A program made the translations under genes and the position numbers. A stretch of 64,000 bases of DNA from Spiribacter sp. 1M189 (GTDB taxonomy: Bacteria; Pseudomonadota; Gammaproteobacteria; Nitrococcales; Nitrococcaceae). The first letter of the stretch is position 1; each line of letters starts with the position of its first letter. The stretch covers positions 806,001 through 870,000 of the forward strand of contig NZ_JBAKFF010000001.1 in assembly GCF_040838345.1 (NCBI RefSeq), in the 5' to 3' direction. Shown here piece by piece: positions 18,603-29,914 of the stretch. The notes below the pieces were generated by a model. It did no database searches and was not told the origin of the DNA. It saw only the letters and a list, made by a program, of their open reading frames with translations.

Positions 18603-19997
18603 TCAGTCGTCACCGGGAATACCGCCCGCGGTCAGCGCCCTTGGATCGAGCAGCCGCTCGAGCTCATCATCGGAGAGGTCGGTCATCTCCCGGGCCAGCT
18701 CCATGAGGGGACGCCCCTCAGCATAGGCGCGCTTGGCGATTTTCGCGCCCAGCTCATAGCCGATCACCGTATTCAGTGCCGTCACCAGAATCGGATTCCG
18801 GCCCAGTGCCTCCTCAAGGCGCGCCTGATTGACGCTGAAGCCGGCCACCGCCCGATCGGCCAGGGCCCGCGAGGCATTGGCCAGCAGCGAAATGCTCTGC
18901 AGCAGGTTCTGCGCGATCACCGGCAGCATTACGTTGAGCTGGAAGTTCCCCGACTGCCCGGCCACGGTAATCGTCGTGTCATTGCCGATGACCTGGGCGG
19001 AGACCTGTGCCACGGCCTCCGGGATCACCGGGTTGACCTTGCCCGGCATGATGCTGCTACCCGGCTGGAGCGCCGGCAGGGCGATCTCCCCGAGACCGGC
19101 CAATGGCCCGGAGTTCATCCAGCGTAGGTCGTTGCTGATTTTCATCAGGCTCACCGCCACCACTTTGAGCTGGCCGGAGAGCTCCACCGCAGCGTCCTGG
19201 GCACTGAGGCTCTCGAAGCGATTCTCGCTCTCGCGGAACGGCAGCCCGGTGCGGCGCACCAGCGCCTCGGCCACCTTGCCGCCAAAGGCCGGGCGGGCAT
19301 TGATACCCGTGCCGACGGCGGTGCCGCCTTGGGCGAGGGCATGGACCCGGGACAGCGCATCCCGCATGCGGGCCTGACCCTGGCGGATCTGGTAGGCCCA
19401 GCCGCCGACCTCCTGCCCCAGGGTGACCGGCATGGCGTCCATCAAATGCGTGCGGCCGGTGGTGGTGACCTCACGCAGCTCGGTGGCGCGCGCCTCGAGG
19501 GTTTCGGCGAGATGATCCAGCGCCGGCAGCAGCTCCTCGGCGCAGGCCACCGCCGCGGCGACATGAATGGCGGTGGGGATCACATCGTTGCTGCTCTGGC
19601 TCATGTTGACGTGGTCATTGGGATGGACGGTATCCCCCAGCGATGCCGTGGCGAGGTGGGCGATCACCTCATTGGCGTTCATGTTGCTGCTGGTGCCGGA
19701 GCCGGTCTGGAAGATATCCACCGGAAAATGGGCATCATGCGCACCGCCGGCCACTGCCTCGGCGGCCTCGACGATGGCCGCACTGATCTTCGCGTCCAGA
19801 TCACCCAGCGCCTGGTTGGCCTCCGCCGTGGAGGCCTTGACCAGGCCAAGCGCCTGGATGAAGCGCCGCGGCATGCCCTGCCCGCTGATGCCGAAGTTGT
19901 CCACGGCCCGCTGGGTCTGCGCGCCATAAAGCGCATCCGCCGGCACCTGGAGTTCGCCCATGCTGTCCGATTCGGTACGGAATCCCTGCTGGTTCAT
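18603..19997 (-). CDS. fumC: Fumarate hydratase, class II
   Basis: Iron-independent fumarase converting fumarate to malate in the TCA cycle; 464 residues, the normal size for a homotetrameric class II enzyme. Key features are TGSGTSSNMNANEV, the HPNDHVNMSQSSND loop, TGRTHLMDAMP with its catalytic His, and the superfamily signature GSSIMPGKVNP with the catalytic Ser. Three ATGs in a row (20003, 20000, 19997) stand at the start; 19997 has the best distance from GGGGAG. It diverges from purB, another member of the same superfamily, across only about 50 bases, so the two promoters must overlap. Confidence 0.96.
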   Translation of the reverse strand: MNQQGFRTESDSMGELQVPADALYGAQTQRAVDNFGISGQGMPRRFIQALGLVKASTAEANQALGDLDAKISAAIVEAAEAVAGGAHDAHFPVDIFQTGSGTSSNMNANEVIAHLATASLGDTVHPNDHVNMSQSSNDVIPTAIHVAAAVACAEELLPALDHLAETLEARATELREVTTTGRTHLMDAMPVTLGQEVGGWAYQIRQGQARMRDALSRVHALAQGGTAVGTGINARPAFGGKVAEALVRRTGLPFRESENRFESLSAQDAAVELSGQLKVVAVSLMKISNDLRWMNSGPLAGLGEIALPALQPGSSIMPGKVNPVIPEAVAQVSAQVIGNDTTITVAGQSGNFQLNVMLPVIAQNLLQSISLLANASRALADRAVAGFSVNQARLEEALGRNPILVTALNTVIGYELGAKIAKRAYAEGRPLMELAREMTDLSDDELERLLDPRALTAGGIPGDD

Positions 19998-20020
19998 CAT
20001 CATCTCCCCGGTTCTTGTAA

Positions 20021-22001
<1,981 letters not shown>

Positions 22002-22024
22002 GGTTGCTCCTCCCTTGTGTCGCG

Positions 22025-23356
22025 TCAACGGGTGAAAAGCGCCATGGCCTCGGCATGCCCCGTGTGCGGAAACATGTCCATGATGCCGGCGCACTCCAGA
22101 CGGTAGCCGTGCTCATGGACAAGCTGGCCGGCATCCCGCGCCAGTGTCGACGGCCCGCAGGAGACGTAGACAATGCGCTCGGGCTGCAGCCGGCCAATCG
22201 CGGGCAACACCTCGAGCGCGCCAGAGCGCGGTGGATCCAACAGCACGCGATCAATTGGGCCGCCGAGGGATTCCGCTGTGGGTTCCAGCGCGGTGAGATC
22301 GGCGGCCGTGAACCGGGCATTTTCGATGCCATTGGCGGTGGCGTTCTCGCGGCCGCGTTCGACCAGCGACTCGGCGCCCTCCAGCCCGATCACCTCCGCG
22401 GCTCGCCCGGCCAGCGGCAGCGTGAAATTGCCCAGCCCACAAAAAAGATCGAGCACTCGACTGGCCGACTCCGCGTCCAGCAGATCCGCGGCCTGGTTCA
22501 CCATCTGCCGATTAATGGCGGCATTGACCTGGGTGAAATCGGTCGGCGCGAAGGCGAAATCGAGATCGAAGTCGGGCAGGCGATAGTGCAACCGCATCAT
22601 CTCATGCCCCAGGGGCGCCACGGTGGACTCATTGCCCGGCTGCTCGAAGAGCAGAAGCCCCTGACGGGTGCCGAACTCGATCAATGCCTCGCGATCGGCC
22701 GGCGCCAGCGGGCGGAGATTACGGAAGACCAGCCCGACTTCCTCATCACCGGCGGCCACCTCAATCTGGGCGATCCGGTCGGGGATGCTGAGCCCGCGGA
22801 CGAGCTCGGCGAGGGCCGGCAGTAGCGCCCCGACCCGCGCATCGAGCACATGGCAGCTGTCGATATCGGCCACGAACGGGCTGAAGCGCTCCCGGAACCC
22901 CACCAGAACCCGGTCACCCTTTCGTGGCACGTACTTCACACCCAGTCGGGCCCGCCGGCGATAGCCCGCCGTCGGTCCGGTGAGCGGCGCCAGCCAGTGA
23001 TCCGGCGAGACACCGCCCACGTGGGTCAGCAACTCCGCCAGCGCATCGGCCTTGTGACGCACCTGCGCGGCCGGGTCCATGTGTTGGAGACTGCAGCCGC
23101 CGCAGACACCGAAATGGGCACAGGGCGGCTCGACCCGATCCGTGGATGCCTCGCCCACCACCTCGAGCGCCTGGCCTTCTTCCTGGCGCCGACGGCGGCG
23201 GCGGATCTCGGCGCTCACCGTCTCGCCGGGCAGCGCCCCCTGGATGAAGGCCGTCCGATCCTCGCGCTGACCGATGCCGCGGCCTTCGTGACTCAGCCGA
23301 TCGATCTCGATCTCCATGGGCGCCTTCGGCAGGCGCCGGCCGCGTCGTCCCCCCAT
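22025..23356 (-). CDS. rlmD: 23S rRNA (uracil-1939-C5)-methyltransferase
   Basis: SAM-dependent RNA methyltransferase of 443 residues, RlmD/RumA type. It has an N-terminal TRAM-like domain (IEIDRLSHEGRGIGQ), an iron-sulfur cysteine cluster (CAHFGVCGGC with a further Cys downstream), the SAM motif VLDLFCGLGNFTLPLA, and the catalytic segment DPPRSGALE with the nucleophile in YVSCGPSTLARD. ATG 23356 begins four bases after the exonuclease stop; a longer frame to 23470 overlaps that gene and lacks family support. The cysM-rlmD linkage is common in gammaproteobacteria. Confidence 0.94.
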   Translation of the reverse strand: MGGRRGRRLPKAPMEIEIDRLSHEGRGIGQREDRTAFIQGALPGETVSAEIRRRRRRQEEGQALEVVGEASTDRVEPPCAHFGVCGGCSLQHMDPAAQVRHKADALAELLTHVGGVSPDHWLAPLTGPTAGYRRRARLGVKYVPRKGDRVLVGFRERFSPFVADIDSCHVLDARVGALLPALAELVRGLSIPDRIAQIEVAAGDEEVGLVFRNLRPLAPADREALIEFGTRQGLLLFEQPGNESTVAPLGHEMMRLHYRLPDFDLDFAFAPTDFTQVNAAINRQMVNQAADLLDAESASRVLDLFCGLGNFTLPLAGRAAEVIGLEGAESLVERGRENATANGIENARFTAADLTALEPTAESLGGPIDRVLLDPPRSGALEVLPAIGRLQPERIVYVSCGPSTLARDAGQLVHEHGYRLECAGIMDMFPHTGHAEAMALFTR

Positions 23357-23360
23357 GCCG

Positions 23361-24131
23361 TCAGCCCGTCCAGGCCGCGAGGAACTGGTCGAGATGCGGC
23401 TTGCCGGCCTCGGCCAGGACCTCACGGACCCGCTCGCACTCGCGCTCATGCCCGGCCCTATCCAGATCACCGCGCATCAGCCGAAAGCGCAGCCAGAGAA
23501 GATAGGTATTCAGCACATCATGCTCACAGTAGTCGCGCACCCCAGGGAAGTTGCCAGCCGCGATCTCGTGGCGCACCGCGGCGCCACTCATGCCCAGCTT
23601 GCCCGGCATCCCGCAGAGCGTCGCCACCTGGTCCAGCGGTGCCACGGCCCGACCCGAATGGCCGGCGAGAATGTCCATCAGATCGGTGTGCCGGTCGTGG
23701 AAGCGGTTCTGGTAGTTGTTGAAGCGAAAGCTGCGGTCCTGATCGCCGTTCTCCCAGTACCGCGGTGCACTCAGGCCATGGATGAGCGCCCGATAATGCA
23801 GCACCGGGAGATCAAAACCGCTGCCGTTCCAGCTCACCAGGGTCGGTACGTAGCGTTCGATGCCCTCGAAAAAGCGTTCGATCAGCGCCGCCTCATCATC
23901 ACCGCCATCACCCAGCGAGAAGACCGTGAAGCGATCGCCGATGCAGGCGGCCACCGAGATGACCACCACGCGGTGCAGCGGCAGGCGCAGGAAGTCCGTG
24001 CCCGTCTCCTCGCGGCGCATCGCCAGCAGCGCCTCGGCGACATCAGCGTCGTCGAGGCCCTCAAGGCCATGCAGGCGCCGACCGCCGGCCACATCCGGGA
24101 CGGTCTCGATATCGAAGGCGAAGACATTCAT
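23361..24131 (-). CDS. 3'-5' exonuclease of the DnaQ/PolB-like superfamily
   Basis: Predicted 3'-5' exonuclease related to the proofreading domain of family B DNA polymerases; 256 residues. The DEDD-type metal ligands can be traced in AFDIETVPD (Exo I), LVSWNGSGFDLPVLHYRA (Exo II) and VRDYCEHDVLNTYLLWLR (Exo III). Whether it acts on DNA or RNA is unknown. Its ATG overlaps the cysM stop (ATGA) and rlmD starts four bases after its stop, so it is embedded in a tightly coupled operon. Confidence 0.85.
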   Translation of the reverse strand: MNVFAFDIETVPDVAGGRRLHGLEGLDDADVAEALLAMRREETGTDFLRLPLHRVVVISVAACIGDRFTVFSLGDGGDDEAALIERFFEGIERYVPTLVSWNGSGFDLPVLHYRALIHGLSAPRYWENGDQDRSFRFNNYQNRFHDRHTDLMDILAGHSGRAVAPLDQVATLCGMPGKLGMSGAAVRHEIAAGNFPGVRDYCEHDVLNTYLLWLRFRLMRGDLDRAGHERECERVREVLAEAGKPHLDQFLAAWTG

Positions 24132-25021
24132 TGATCTGGGAACACACCGCTGGAGAGATAGCGATCGCCACGGTCGCAGACGATGCTCACGATGGTCGCA
24201 TTCTCCACCTCGCGGGCGATCTGTAACGCCGCCCAGAGCGTGCCGCCACTGGAGATGCCGGCGAAGATGCCTTCCTCGGCGGCAAGCCGACGGGTCATGT
24301 CCTCGGCCTCGTCCTGCGCCACCTCGACGATGCGATCGACGCGCGCGGGCTCGAAGATTTTCGGCAGGTAGGCCTCGGGCCACTTGCGAATGCCCGGGAT
24401 GCTGGCCCCCTCGCGGGGCTGGGCGCCGACCATCTGAATCTCCGGGTTCTGCTCCTTGAGATACCGGGAGACGCCCATGATGGTACCGGTGGTGCCCATC
24501 GAGGCGACGAAATGCGTCACGGCGCCCGCCGTGTCGCGCCAGACCTCTGGACCGGTCCCGCGATAATGCGCGCCCCAGTTGTCGGGGTTGGCAAACTGAT
24601 CGAGCACGCGGCCGCGGCCCTCGGCCTGCATCCGCATGGCCAGGTCGCGGGCGCCCTCCATGCCCTCTTCCTTGCTCACGAGCACCAGCTCGGCCCCGTA
24701 GGCCCGCATCGAGGCGCGGCGCTCCGTGGTCATGTTGGCCGGCATGATGAGCACCATCCGGTAGCCCTTCACCGCCGCCGCCATGGCAAGGGCGATGCCG
24801 GTATTGCCACTGGTGGCCTCGATGAGCGTATCACCGGGTCGGATCTCGCCGCGGGCCTCGGCCTGGGTGATCATGTTCATGGCCGGACGGTCCTTGACCG
24901 AGCCCGCCGGATTGTTGCCCTCGAGCTTGAGCAAAACGGTGTTGGATCCGGTATCCGCCAGGCGCTGAAGCCTTACCAGCGGGGTGTTACCGACGCACTG
25001 ATCAACGGTTGGATATGTCAT
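24128..25021 (-). CDS. cysM: Cysteine synthase B
   Basis: PLP-dependent O-acetylserine sulfhydrylase B, making cysteine (or S-sulfocysteine from thiosulfate). The 297 residues show the PLP lysine in EGNNPAGSVKDRPA, the substrate loop EATSGNTGIALA, the phosphate-binding MGTTGTIMGVSRYL and GISSGGT near the C-terminus. EGNNPAGSVKDR and the length distinguish CysM from CysK. ATG 25021. It is the first gene of a four-gene operon with an exonuclease, rlmD and nudF, and diverges from trmO with 30 bases between starts. Confidence 0.94.
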   Translation of the reverse strand: MTYPTVDQCVGNTPLVRLQRLADTGSNTVLLKLEGNNPAGSVKDRPAMNMITQAEARGEIRPGDTLIEATSGNTGIALAMAAAVKGYRMVLIMPANMTTERRASMRAYGAELVLVSKEEGMEGARDLAMRMQAEGRGRVLDQFANPDNWGAHYRGTGPEVWRDTAGAVTHFVASMGTTGTIMGVSRYLKEQNPEIQMVGAQPREGASIPGIRKWPEAYLPKIFEPARVDRIVEVAQDEAEDMTRRLAAEEGIFAGISSGGTLWAALQIAREVENATIVSIVCDRGDRYLSSGVFPDQ

Positions 25022-25051
25022 GCCGAGAGTGTAACGCAGTATAATCCGGTG

Positions 25052-25759
25052 ATGGATATCCAGCCGATCGCCACCATCCGCAGCGACTTCGAGGCCCGGT
25101 TCGGGATCCCGCGACAGCCGGGCCTGGTCCCGGCGGCCACCGCAGAGGTGCTGTTCAACCCGCCCTACGACGACCCGGACGCGCTCCGCGGCCTACAGGG
25201 CTGCAGTCACATCTGGCTGATCTTTGGCTTCCATGCCATTGATAACAGCGAATGGCGGCCCACTGTGCGTCCGCCCCGACTTGGGGGTAACCAGCGCTAC
25301 GGCGTATTCGCCACCCGAGCCCCGTTCCGGCCCAACGGGCTGGGGCTCTCGCTGGTCCGCCTTGAGGGGGTGCTCGACGAACCGGCCCGCGGCCTCGCCA
25401 TCAGCGGCCAGGACCTGCTGGACGGCACGCCGGTCTATGACATCAAGCCCTACATGCCCGCCATTGAGGCGCTTCCCGATGCGCGCCCACCGATTGGCTT
25501 CGAGGGGCGACCCGAGACCATCGCCGTGAGCTGGAGCCCGGCCGCCCGCGCCGCACTCCCCGATACATCGCCACAGCTCGGCGAACTGATCGAACAGACC
25601 GTGGCCGCCGATCCCCGGCCGGCCTACCAGCGCGGCGATGGTGAAACCCGCTACGGCATGCGCCTGCACGGCCATGAGGTAACTTGGGAGGCCGACGGCA
25701 CGCAGGCCCGGATCACCGCAGTGGCGCCGGTCACCGACTCGGATCGGGATACCCCCTAG
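25052..25759 (+). CDS. trmO: tRNA (N6-threonylcarbamoyladenosine-37-N6)-methyltransferase TrmO
   Basis: TsaA/TrmO family, which methylates the t6A37 of threonine tRNAs using SAM. The 235-residue chain has the beta-barrel core with PIATIRSDFEARFGIPRQPG, LQGCSHIWLIFGFH, GVFATRAPFRPNGLGLSLV and DIKPYMPAIEA, all signature stretches. ATG 25052; longer frames upstream run antisense through cysM and are artefacts. It starts 30 bases from divergent cysM and ends overlapping the convergent hydrolase gene by four bases. Confidence 0.93.
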   Translation: MDIQPIATIRSDFEARFGIPRQPGLVPAATAEVLFNPPYDDPDALRGLQGCSHIWLIFGFHAIDNSEWRPTVRPPRLGGNQRYGVFATRAPFRPNGLGLSLVRLEGVLDEPARGLAISGQDLLDGTPVYDIKPYMPAIEALPDARPPIGFEGRPETIAVSWSPAARAALPDTSPQLGELIEQTVAADPRPAYQRGDGETRYGMRLHGHEVTWEADGTQARITAVAPVTDSDRDTP

Positions 25760-27753
25760 ACAAACCGGCGCGGAATGCGCCGCTGCCAGTTACGCGAGAA
25801 AACCCGCTGGCCGCCTTCCCAGGCATCCAGTTCGGCAGAGACTTGGAAGGCCTCGGTATCCGCCTGCAGTAACGTGCGTGTGCGGGTTTCCACGTGCCAG
25901 TCTTCGCGGCGCAGGGTGCGATGGGCGATTACCTCGCCTTCGATGCTGCCGAAATCATCGCCGACCGATCGATAGGACTCCCAGGTCCGGTCGCGCATGA
26001 CCAGATCGACATCCTCGATGGCCTTGGCGCCCTCATCCATGATGACTTCCAGCTCCGAGGCGGAGGTCTCCAGATCGCGATGGACCCGCCACCGGCGCTC
26101 GGGCGCCCGTTCCTGGACCACCCGCACGGGCTCCTCGTAGTCCGGCGCCGCAAATGCGACCTGATCGTCCAGCTCGGTGGGGGTCCGCACCGGTAGATCC
26201 AGCGCGGTCCCGGCGCCGATGACCTGCAAGCAGACCGGCTCCGGCGACGGCCAGGCCAGCGGCCAGTAGGAGGTCGACAGCGACAGGCGCAGGCGGTGGC
26301 CGACGGTAAAGCGATGCCCCAGGTCGTTGAGCTCGAGCCTCACCTCATAGTCCTCGCCGGGCACCAGTTCGCGCGGCTGGTCATGACCGGCATAGTGGTT
26401 GAGGTTGAGAACGCCATAGGTCACGCGGGTTGCCTTGCCGTCAACGGCCACATCGGAGAGTCGGGCCGCCACCTGGGCCACCGGCCGGTCGACCCGAAAG
26501 CGCAGCCGCAGCACCGGCGCGCCGAGCAGCTCCAGCGGCGCATCGAGGGGATCGGTCTCGAACACCAGCGCACCGCCATCCTCTTCGCGCTGGTCGTAGG
26601 GCAGATCCGGCCCGGCGGCGTAGCTGCACCATTTGCCGGCGAACAGCCCCAGGCTGAGCGGTGACTGCAGGATGAAAGGCGCCTCGTCATCGGCCATCGG
26701 CTCCGGGCGCAGATGGCTGCCCCGCCCCGGGTAGAGCGTCCGTGTCGACACCATGGGGGACGGCCACTCCGCCTCCCCCACCCAGCGGCCGGGGCGATGG
26801 TGGTAGCGGGTGGCCGGCTCGGCCGCCTCCTGAACCCAGGCGCGGAGCATGGGCTCGTCCATGATCCGCGTGTCCTCGTCCTTGAGCCATTGATCCCACC
26901 AGCGCTTGGTCTCCTGCTGGAAGGCGATCGCGGGCCCGGGAACGCCCTGATGCGGGTACTTGTGACTCCATGGACCCACCAGCCCCTGCCGCGGGACGGT
27001 GAGATTCCGGAGCATACGGAATACGGCGTCGGTATAGCCGTCGGCCCAGCCGCTCACCGCCATGACCGGACACTCGATGGCGCTGTAGTCCTCGCAGACC
27101 GAGCCGTGACGCCAGTAATCATCGCGACTCTGATGCTCGAGCCACTCGATGATCCAGGGCTCGTTCGCCTCCAGGCGTTGATGCCAGAGCGTGCGCCAGG
27201 GCTCGCCGCGGAGGGCCGGATCCGGCGGCATACTGTTGTAGGCGAACATCACCGACGCCCACGAGAGATTGTCGCCGAGCAGGCAACCGCCCATATAGTG
27301 GACATCATCGGCATAGCGATCATCGGTGGAACAGACCGTGACGACGGCCTTGAGCGCCGGCGGCTGCATGGCCGCGATCTGCAGGCCGTTAAATCCGCCC
27401 CAGGAGATGCCGATCATGCCCACGCCGCCGTCACACCAGTCCTGCCGGGCCAGCCATTCGATCACCGCGTAGCCGTCATCCAGCTCCTGCTGACAGTACT
27501 CGTCGGTGAGCAGGCCCTCCGACTCGCCGCTGCCGCGCAGGTCGACCCGGATGCCGGCGTAGCCATGCTCGGCAAGCCAGCGGTGCATGGTTTCGTCCCG
27601 GGCCCTTGTATGGTCCCGCTTGCGATAGGGGATGTACTCGAGAATCGCCGGCACCGGCTTCTCGCCAGCATCGTCGGGTCGCCATATCCGGGCCGAGAGT
27701 TCCACGCCATCGGCCATCGGGATGCGGACGTCCTCTTCGATGCGCACTGCCAT
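25756..27753 (-). CDS. CocE/NonD family hydrolase (X-Pro dipeptidyl-peptidase-like)
   Basis: Serine hydrolase of 665 residues, S15-peptidase/CocE type, acting on an ester or acyl-peptide substrate that cannot be named from sequence. The alpha/beta-hydrolase domain shows VDLRGSGESEG, the nucleophile Ser117 in GISWGGF, and the likely catalytic His in GPWSHKYPH. The C-terminal jelly-roll domain (about 330-560) contains LRLRFRVDRP and FTVGHRLRLSLSTSYWP. No signal peptide is visible, so it should be cytoplasmic. Its ATG overlaps the stop of the MscS gene by one base (TGATG), indicating translational coupling. Confidence 0.88.
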   Translation of the reverse strand: MAVRIEEDVRIPMADGVELSARIWRPDDAGEKPVPAILEYIPYRKRDHTRARDETMHRWLAEHGYAGIRVDLRGSGESEGLLTDEYCQQELDDGYAVIEWLARQDWCDGGVGMIGISWGGFNGLQIAAMQPPALKAVVTVCSTDDRYADDVHYMGGCLLGDNLSWASVMFAYNSMPPDPALRGEPWRTLWHQRLEANEPWIIEWLEHQSRDDYWRHGSVCEDYSAIECPVMAVSGWADGYTDAVFRMLRNLTVPRQGLVGPWSHKYPHQGVPGPAIAFQQETKRWWDQWLKDEDTRIMDEPMLRAWVQEAAEPATRYHHRPGRWVGEAEWPSPMVSTRTLYPGRGSHLRPEPMADDEAPFILQSPLSLGLFAGKWCSYAAGPDLPYDQREEDGGALVFETDPLDAPLELLGAPVLRLRFRVDRPVAQVAARLSDVAVDGKATRVTYGVLNLNHYAGHDQPRELVPGEDYEVRLELNDLGHRFTVGHRLRLSLSTSYWPLAWPSPEPVCLQVIGAGTALDLPVRTPTELDDQVAFAAPDYEEPVRVVQERAPERRWRVHRDLETSASELEVIMDEGAKAIEDVDLVMRDRTWESYRSVGDDFGSIEGEVIAHRTLRREDWHVETRTRTLLQADTEAFQVSAELDAWEGGQRVFSRNWQRRIPRRFV

Positions 27754-29732
27754 CAGCCCTCCTTCGTCGGCTTGCTCTCATCTGTCAGGGCGACATGGGC
27801 CGGCGGGGCGTTGCCGGCCTTGTCCTCGCCGAAATAAAGCGTCATGTGCGGGAACGGAATCGATATGCCCGCGTTGTCGAAGACTTCCTTGACGTAACGG
27901 TTGTAGGCCCGGCCGACCGCCCATTGCATGCCCGCCGTGCTGCGGATGCGGACCCGCACCTTCACTGAGCTCTCGGCCAGCGCCGTCACGCCGTCCACCT
28001 CGAGCGGACCCGTGACCTCCGGGGCGATGTCGCCATCGCCGCAGAGCCGTTCGTAGGCCTTTTGAAGGTGCTCGACGACGTCGCCGATGTTCTCGCGATA
28101 GGCCACTTCGTACACCCCGAGGTGGTAGCCGAAGTCGCGGGTGTAATTCGAGACCGTATCCACCGAGGAGAACGGCACGATATGCAGCGTGCCGGAGAGA
28201 TCGCGAAGCCCCACGGAGCGGATGCTGAGTCGCTCGACGGTACCGCTGATCCCCGCCGCGGTAATGAAATCATCGGTGTGGATGGCGTCCTCGAGCTGAA
28301 TGAACACACCCGTAATAATGTCCTGGACCAGCTTCTGAGCGCCAAAACCGATGGCCAGACCGATCACGCCGGCACCGGCGATCAGCGGACCGATGTTGAT
28401 GCCGATCTCGGCGAGCGCCACCATTCCGGCCAGTGTGACGATGGCAATGGCAAGGGCATTGCGGAACAGCGCCAGCAGCGTTTTCTCCCGCGCCCCGGGC
28501 GCCCCGCTGCCGGTATCCGGGTTGAGCCGATCCTCGATCCAGCTCGCCGCCATGATCCAGACAGCGACCGCGAGTATGCCGATGCCGAGCAGTGCCCCCA
28601 CGGCGCCCATGACACTCTCGCCACCGCTGCTCTCCATCCAGGCGCCGAGGTCGATGAGCCGCCAGGCATCCGCGATCAGGGCAAGAGCGATGACGGCCAG
28701 CAATAGATGAACCACACCGAGCAGCTTGGGAAGCCAGTGATTCAGCCGTGCCTGGATCATCGGCATCCGGGTCCGCACCGCTGCCGGCAGATAGCGGCCG
28801 ATGCGAGCCAGACTACTCAACCAGTGCCCGATAAAGCCGGCAATCAGCATGATGACAACGCTCAGGGCGCTCGCCTCAACGGTGAATTGCAGAACGGCGG
28901 GGGGTGCCGCCACCAGCAGCGCCGCCATCACGATGCTGTAGAGCCCCGCCAGCAGATGCCAGACCGGCGCGAGCACACGCGTCAGCGGCCGGAGGAAAAG
29001 CCCCCTGCGACGATGACCGAGGTCAAGAAGCCAGGCCCGGACCGCCGCCCGGGCATCCCGTAGGGCGGCGAGGACGCCGGCCAGCACGATGACCACGATA
29101 ATCAGCTGGGCAAGCTCGGCGAGTGCCGGGACTTGTAAGGCGATGCCGGGCACAGCGAATACCAGGCCATAGGTGCCGGCCCGAATCAGCGCTGACAGCC
29201 GGGATTCCCAGGATGTCGCGCCGGCATCATCCATCGGCAGGACCCGGGCCGAGCTGGCCCTTGGCTCGAGAAAGGCATTCAGCGCCAGTCGGCCGATCTC
29301 GGCGATGACGAAGGCCAGCGCGAACTGGCTTGCCGCCGTCGCCCAGGTTGGTGCCGGCACCAGGCCCACCAATACCGCACCGTATGCAATGGCGGCGACG
29401 ACGGCGATCTTGACTGCGTGGATCCCCACTGCGGCGACGATCACGGTGGCACCACGCAGTGGTGCGAGCCCCGCTGCGCCGGAGCGCTGCCAGACCGCCA
29501 GGCGATCGATGAGTTGGTCGCCTTGCCCGCGCAGGATGCGCTGGAGGACAAGGATGAGGACGATCAGCGCGAAGAGCCTCAGGGCCGCCAACGCCTGAGT
29601 GGGATCCGCCAGCTGGGCGAGTATCCCCGGCAGTGCCGGCAGTTCCTCGGCGAGCTGTGACAGCCAGTCGAACAGGCCGCTGCGCCATTGATCGAGCTGT
29701 CCGGCCAACGCTGGCCATTGACCTTCACTCAT
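27753..29732 (-). CDS. Large mechanosensitive ion channel of the MscS family
   Basis: Inner-membrane channel of 659 residues, similar in layout to YbiO/MscM-type proteins: an extended N-terminal portion with about eight hydrophobic helices before the conserved MscS core. The core has the pore-lining helix GAGVIGLAIGFGAQKLVQD, then the beta domain (GISGTVERLSIRSVGLRD, IVPFSSVDTVSNYTRDF). It would release solutes on osmotic downshock, which fits a salt-adapted organism. ATG 29732. Its stop overlaps the ATG of the hydrolase gene. Confidence 0.9.
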   Translation of the reverse strand: MSEGQWPALAGQLDQWRSGLFDWLSQLAEELPALPGILAQLADPTQALAALRLFALIVLILVLQRILRGQGDQLIDRLAVWQRSGAAGLAPLRGATVIVAAVGIHAVKIAVVAAIAYGAVLVGLVPAPTWATAASQFALAFVIAEIGRLALNAFLEPRASSARVLPMDDAGATSWESRLSALIRAGTYGLVFAVPGIALQVPALAELAQLIIVVIVLAGVLAALRDARAAVRAWLLDLGHRRRGLFLRPLTRVLAPVWHLLAGLYSIVMAALLVAAPPAVLQFTVEASALSVVIMLIAGFIGHWLSSLARIGRYLPAAVRTRMPMIQARLNHWLPKLLGVVHLLLAVIALALIADAWRLIDLGAWMESSGGESVMGAVGALLGIGILAVAVWIMAASWIEDRLNPDTGSGAPGAREKTLLALFRNALAIAIVTLAGMVALAEIGINIGPLIAGAGVIGLAIGFGAQKLVQDIITGVFIQLEDAIHTDDFITAAGISGTVERLSIRSVGLRDLSGTLHIVPFSSVDTVSNYTRDFGYHLGVYEVAYRENIGDVVEHLQKAYERLCGDGDIAPEVTGPLEVDGVTALAESSVKVRVRIRSTAGMQWAVGRAYNRYVKEVFDNAGISIPFPHMTLYFGEDKAGNAPPAHVALTDESKPTKEG

Positions 29733-29826
29733 GCCGGCTCCTCTCGGTTGAATTCAGAATATCGGCTCATCAGCAGATGGCGTAAACCGCGGCAGGATAA
29801 CAAAAAGCGCTGGCAGAAAAATTTTG

Positions 29827-29864
29827 TTGCATCGCACCAACGCCATTGTTATATTGCACTGCAA
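29827..29864 (+). promoter_or_regulatory. Phasin promoter with palindromic operator over the -10
   Basis: TTGCAT (29827-29832) and TATATT (29850-29855) are spaced 17 bases apart and read as a sigma-70 type promoter upstream of the phasin gene. The perfect palindrome TTGCA-C-TGCAA (29854-29864) overlaps the -10 box and the likely start site. TGC/GCA-rich palindromes of this kind are bound by PhaR repressors in other PHA-forming bacteria; that identity is inference here. Confidence 0.6.
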
Positions 29865-29914
29865 CAAGACATTGCAGCGTCTTGGATCGACAAGGTAACC
29901 GGAGGTATGACGTC

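Noticed and set aside
23341-23470. N-terminal extension of rlmD to 23470
   Set aside because: It overlaps the upstream exonuclease coding end and has no similarity to the RlmD N-terminus.
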